Part shown: piece after piece, positions 61,941 through 64,000 of the stretch
How positions within the stretch are numbered: the first letter of the stretch is position 1
Layout: each line of letters begins with the position of its first letter
Source of the DNA: Nesterenkonia xinjiangensis
GTDB lineage: Bacteria; Actinomycetota; Actinomycetes; Actinomycetales; Micrococcaceae
DNA: 64,000 nucleotides
Direction: 5' to 3'
Assembly (NCBI RefSeq): GCF_013410745.1
Contig: NZ_JACCFY010000001.1
Coordinates: 496,001-560,000 of the forward strand
The notes under the pieces: generated by a model
What the model saw: the letters and a program-made list of their open reading frames with translations, nothing else
What the model was told of the DNA's origin: nothing
Database searches by the model: none
Translations under genes and position numbers: made by a program

Positions 61941-64000
61941 CCAGCGGCGAGATTCGTCCGGGCAGCGGTCCTGCCTTCTCCCCCACCTCGGCCACAGGCC
62001 AGGGGCTGCTGAGCCCACAGCCCCTGCTGCTGAGCGTCCCCGCCGGCCAGGCGAGCGTCGCCCTCCCGCTGCCCGGCGTCGGGGACGGGCCCACGTCCTC
62101 CTTCCTCGGGGCCGGACTGGTCGGGCGTCGTATCCGGGCTGAGGACGAGCTCACCTTCGCGGTCCTCCCGGAGGCGGGCGACGCCACCGAGGATCCGGAG
62201 CGTCGTTGGGCGGCGACGGCCGTGACCGTGGACCTGTTGCTCGACGACGGCACGCGGCTCAGCGCCCACGGGGTGACCGACCAGTACGGGGCCGCCCTGG
62301 ATCCCGAGGCTCAGGCCCGCGCGCGACGCACATGGGTGGACCAGTGGAACCTGCGGACCGTGGCCCTGCGCCCTGCCGCAGGACGGAGCATCGCGCAGGT
62401 CCAGGTGCGGGCGGCCGCCCATCCTGAGGCCCACATCCGCTGCTGGATCGACGCAATCGCAATCGGCCCGGGCGCCCCCGTGCCACGGAGCCTGGTCGAC
62501 GCCGTGGACATCCGCCGCGGCACCCACTCCAGCGGCGAATTCTCCCGCGGCAACAATGCTCCGCTGGTGTGCGTCCCCCACGGCGGACTGTTCGGCCTGC
62601 CCATGACCGACGCCTCCGCCGGAAACTGGCCCTACTCCTATCAGGCACATTCCGCGGTGGACCCTTCCCCGCGCCACGGAGAGCCCCGGGTCCGGCCGCA
62701 GCTGCAGGGCTTCGGGACCAGCCATCTCCCGAGCCCCTGGATGGGCGACCGTGGGGTGTTCATCCTGGCTCCCGCGCTGAGCAGCTCTCCCACCTCGGCC
62801 CCTGCCGACGAGGCGCGTCGACGTCGGGCGCTGTGGTTCGACCACGCCGAGGAATCCCCACACGCGCACCAGTATCAGGTGAGGCTCGAAGGTGAGGACG
62901 ATGCCGGTCGGCGGCGCCGGATCGAGGCCGCGTTGACCGCGACGCACCACGGGATCGGCCTCGCCCTGGACTATGAGGTGCCCGGCAGCCTCTGCCTCGA
63001 CCACCGGGGCCGGATGGAGAACCTCAGCTGGCAGCTCGAGGACGGAGTCCTGCTCCTGGAGGGGACGCTGCATGACCGGGAGGACACTCCGGCCCAGCAC
63101 GTGGCGCTGCGCGTGGAGGGCGTCACGGCGGCGCAGCTGAGCACCGAGGACGTCGCAGCAGGCCTGTGCGGGCACCTCACCGTCGGTGCAGGACACGTGG
63201 AGGCCGTCGTCGGGATGTCCTCTGTCAGTCCGGCCCTGGCCCGCGCCCATCGCGACGGGCTCCCCGACGTGGCGACCATGGGAGCCCGGGCCCGGCAGAG
63301 CTGGAGCGCGGTGCTGGACCGTATGCAGGTTGCGGAGCCCGCACTGCTCGGGGACGTTCCCGCCCAGCGCGACCGGCTCACCACGCTGGCCTCGAGCCTG
63401 TACCGGGTCTGGGCGTATCCGCAGCGATCCGGCGAGCCGGTCGACGGCGGCGGCCTGGTCCACCGGGCGGTGGCGGGAGAGGCACTGCGGATCCCGATCA
63501 CCCCGGACGGGGCCCCCGAGGTGGCCGCAGGAGAGCTGACGGTGACCAACGGATTCTGGGACACCTACCGCACGGAGTGGCCGCTGCTGGCGCTGCTGGA
63601 TCCCGTGCGGACCGGAGAACTGGCTGACGGGCTGCTCGCCCATGCCCGGCACGGCGGGTGGGTGCCCCGATGGAGCGCCCCAGGGCCCTGCGACATGATG
63701 ACCGGCACCTCCAGCGACATCGTCCTGGCCGACCTGCTAGCCCGCCAGGTGCCGGGGGTGAACTGGGAGGAGGCCTATCGGACGGCGGCCCGGCATGCCT
63801 TCACGGCCCCGCCCGACGACAGGGTCGGCCGCAAAGGGCTGCGTCCGGCGATCTTCCGCGGCCATGTGGACACCGCCACCGACGAGGGTCTCTCCTGGAC
63901 CTTGGACAACGCGATCAACGACGCCGGGGCGGCCCTGCTGGCGCGTCACCTGCTGGAGGCCGGCGCCGACCTGCCCGGCCATGACCTGGCCGCCGAGACG
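61937..64000 (+). CDS. GH92 family alpha-mannosidase-like glycosidase (3' end beyond window)
   Basis: At least 688 codons, open to the window edge. GH92 enzymes are calcium-dependent exo-alpha-mannosidases. Family segments visible are SRGNNAPLVCVPHGGLFGLP, TSHLPSPWMGDRGVFILAP, then DMMTGTSSDIVLADLLARQ and GRKGLRPAIFRG near the right edge, in place of the usual G-T-H-S-D and following Glu/Asp-rich catalytic region. No signal peptide is visible at the GTG start, so it may be intracellular. The GTG at 61937 overlaps the LacI stop (GTGA). Probably part of a mannan/N-glycan breakdown operon that continues to the right. Confidence 0.85.
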   Translation, partial: MTSGEIRPGSGPAFSPTSATGQGLLSPQPLLLSVPAGQASVALPLPGVGDGPTSSFLGAGLVGRRIRAEDELTFAVLPEAGDATEDPERRWAATAVTVDLLLDDGTRLSAHGVTDQYGAALDPEAQARARRTWVDQWNLRTVALRPAAGRSIAQVQVRAAAHPEAHIRCWIDAIAIGPGAPVPRSLVDAVDIRRGTHSSGEFSRGNNAPLVCVPHGGLFGLPMTDASAGNWPYSYQAHSAVDPSPRHGEPRVRPQLQGFGTSHLPSPWMGDRGVFILAPALSSSPTSAPADEARRRRALWFDHAEESPHAHQYQVRLEGEDDAGRRRRIEAALTATHHGIGLALDYEVPGSLCLDHRGRMENLSWQLEDGVLLLEGTLHDREDTPAQHVALRVEGVTAAQLSTEDVAAGLCGHLTVGAGHVEAVVGMSSVSPALARAHRDGLPDVATMGARARQSWSAVLDRMQVAEPALLGDVPAQRDRLTTLASSLYRVWAYPQRSGEPVDGGGLVHRAVAGEALRIPITPDGAPEVAAGELTVTNGFWDTYRTEWPLLALLDPVRTGELADGLLAHARHGGWVPRWSAPGPCDMMTGTSSDIVLADLLARQVPGVNWEEAYRTAARHAFTAPPDDRVGRKGLRPAIFRGHVDTATDEGLSWTLDNAINDAGAALLARHLLEAGADLPGHDLAAET

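Noticed and set aside
61796-63652. 618-codon minus-strand frame opposite the LacI/GH92 genes
   Set aside because: The + strand carries clear GH92 segments and an overlapping start with LacI; this frame has no recognisable domain.

Overview
The window is high-GC, densely packed chromosomal DNA from an actinobacterium, most likely a member of the Micrococcales close to Micrococcaceae such as Nesterenkonia or Arthrobacter (an inference from gene content, not a database result). Lineage markers are a WhiB Fe-S regulator, mycothiol S-conjugate amidase (mca), a TIGR03089 protein, DUF4245 and DUF4307 proteins and a short-chain Z-isoprenyl transferase. I saw no rRNA, tRNA, CRISPR array, insertion sequence or prophage. 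Many genes have a TAnnnT-like -10 hexamer only 6-8 bases before the start codon, which suggests leaderless mRNAs.

Left part (1-8.3 kb): a truncated glycosyltransferase and whiB on the minus strand; a TIGR03089 protein facing gtrA; purK-purE followed by a LytR-CpsA-Psr protein; manA. Next (8.3-12.3 kb): a secreted trypsin-like protease, a TetR/haloacetate-dehalogenase-like pair and glpX. Between glpX and the next gene lie a 12-bp GC minisatellite and a relic of a DUF222/HNH endonuclease.

12.8-21.6 kb is a branched-chain acyl-CoA (leucine) catabolic locus: acyl-CoA ligase, divergent TetR with an operator-like palindrome, then accD1-accA1-fadE-maoC-citE. The order matches Mycobacterium tuberculosis Rv2502c-Rv2498c. 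21.6-28.7 kb holds a TVP38 membrane protein, a GNAT, DUF4245, carbonic anhydrase, fumC, a glycolate-oxidase-like FAD enzyme, a Nudix hydrolase, a prepilin-type peptidase and a GlsB-like protein.

28.9-34.2 kb is the most unusual region. It contains two copies of a divergent gene pair (STAS-CBS protein on minus, GAF-ANTAR RNA-binding regulator on plus). One copy carries a translationally coupled 87-residue protein. A PD-(D/E)XK nuclease-like gene with its own inverted-repeat promoter region follows.

34.3-58.1 kb: rhomboid protease, PIN-PhoH ATPase, Z-isoprenyl transferase, an OmpA-domain lipoprotein coupled to a CPBP protease, hemolysin III, DUF255 thioredoxin-fold protein, dicarboxylate symporter, a DUF559 nuclease-like gene bracketed by two related palindromes, a prolyl-oligopeptidase, a regulator/membrane pair behind a perfect 17-bp inverted repeat, mca, DUF4307-modA-modB (no modC), greA with a structured leader, ilvA, an AI-2E family permease and a Bax inhibitor-1 family protein. 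Much of this, with fumC, glpX and DUF4245, is the gene set found near M. tuberculosis Rv1080c-Rv1101c.

Right end (58.4-64 kb): bioY-bioN (no bioM) behind a BioQ-like palindrome, then a glycan locus of GlcNAc-kinase-like gene, LacI regulator and a GH92 mannosidase that runs off the window.
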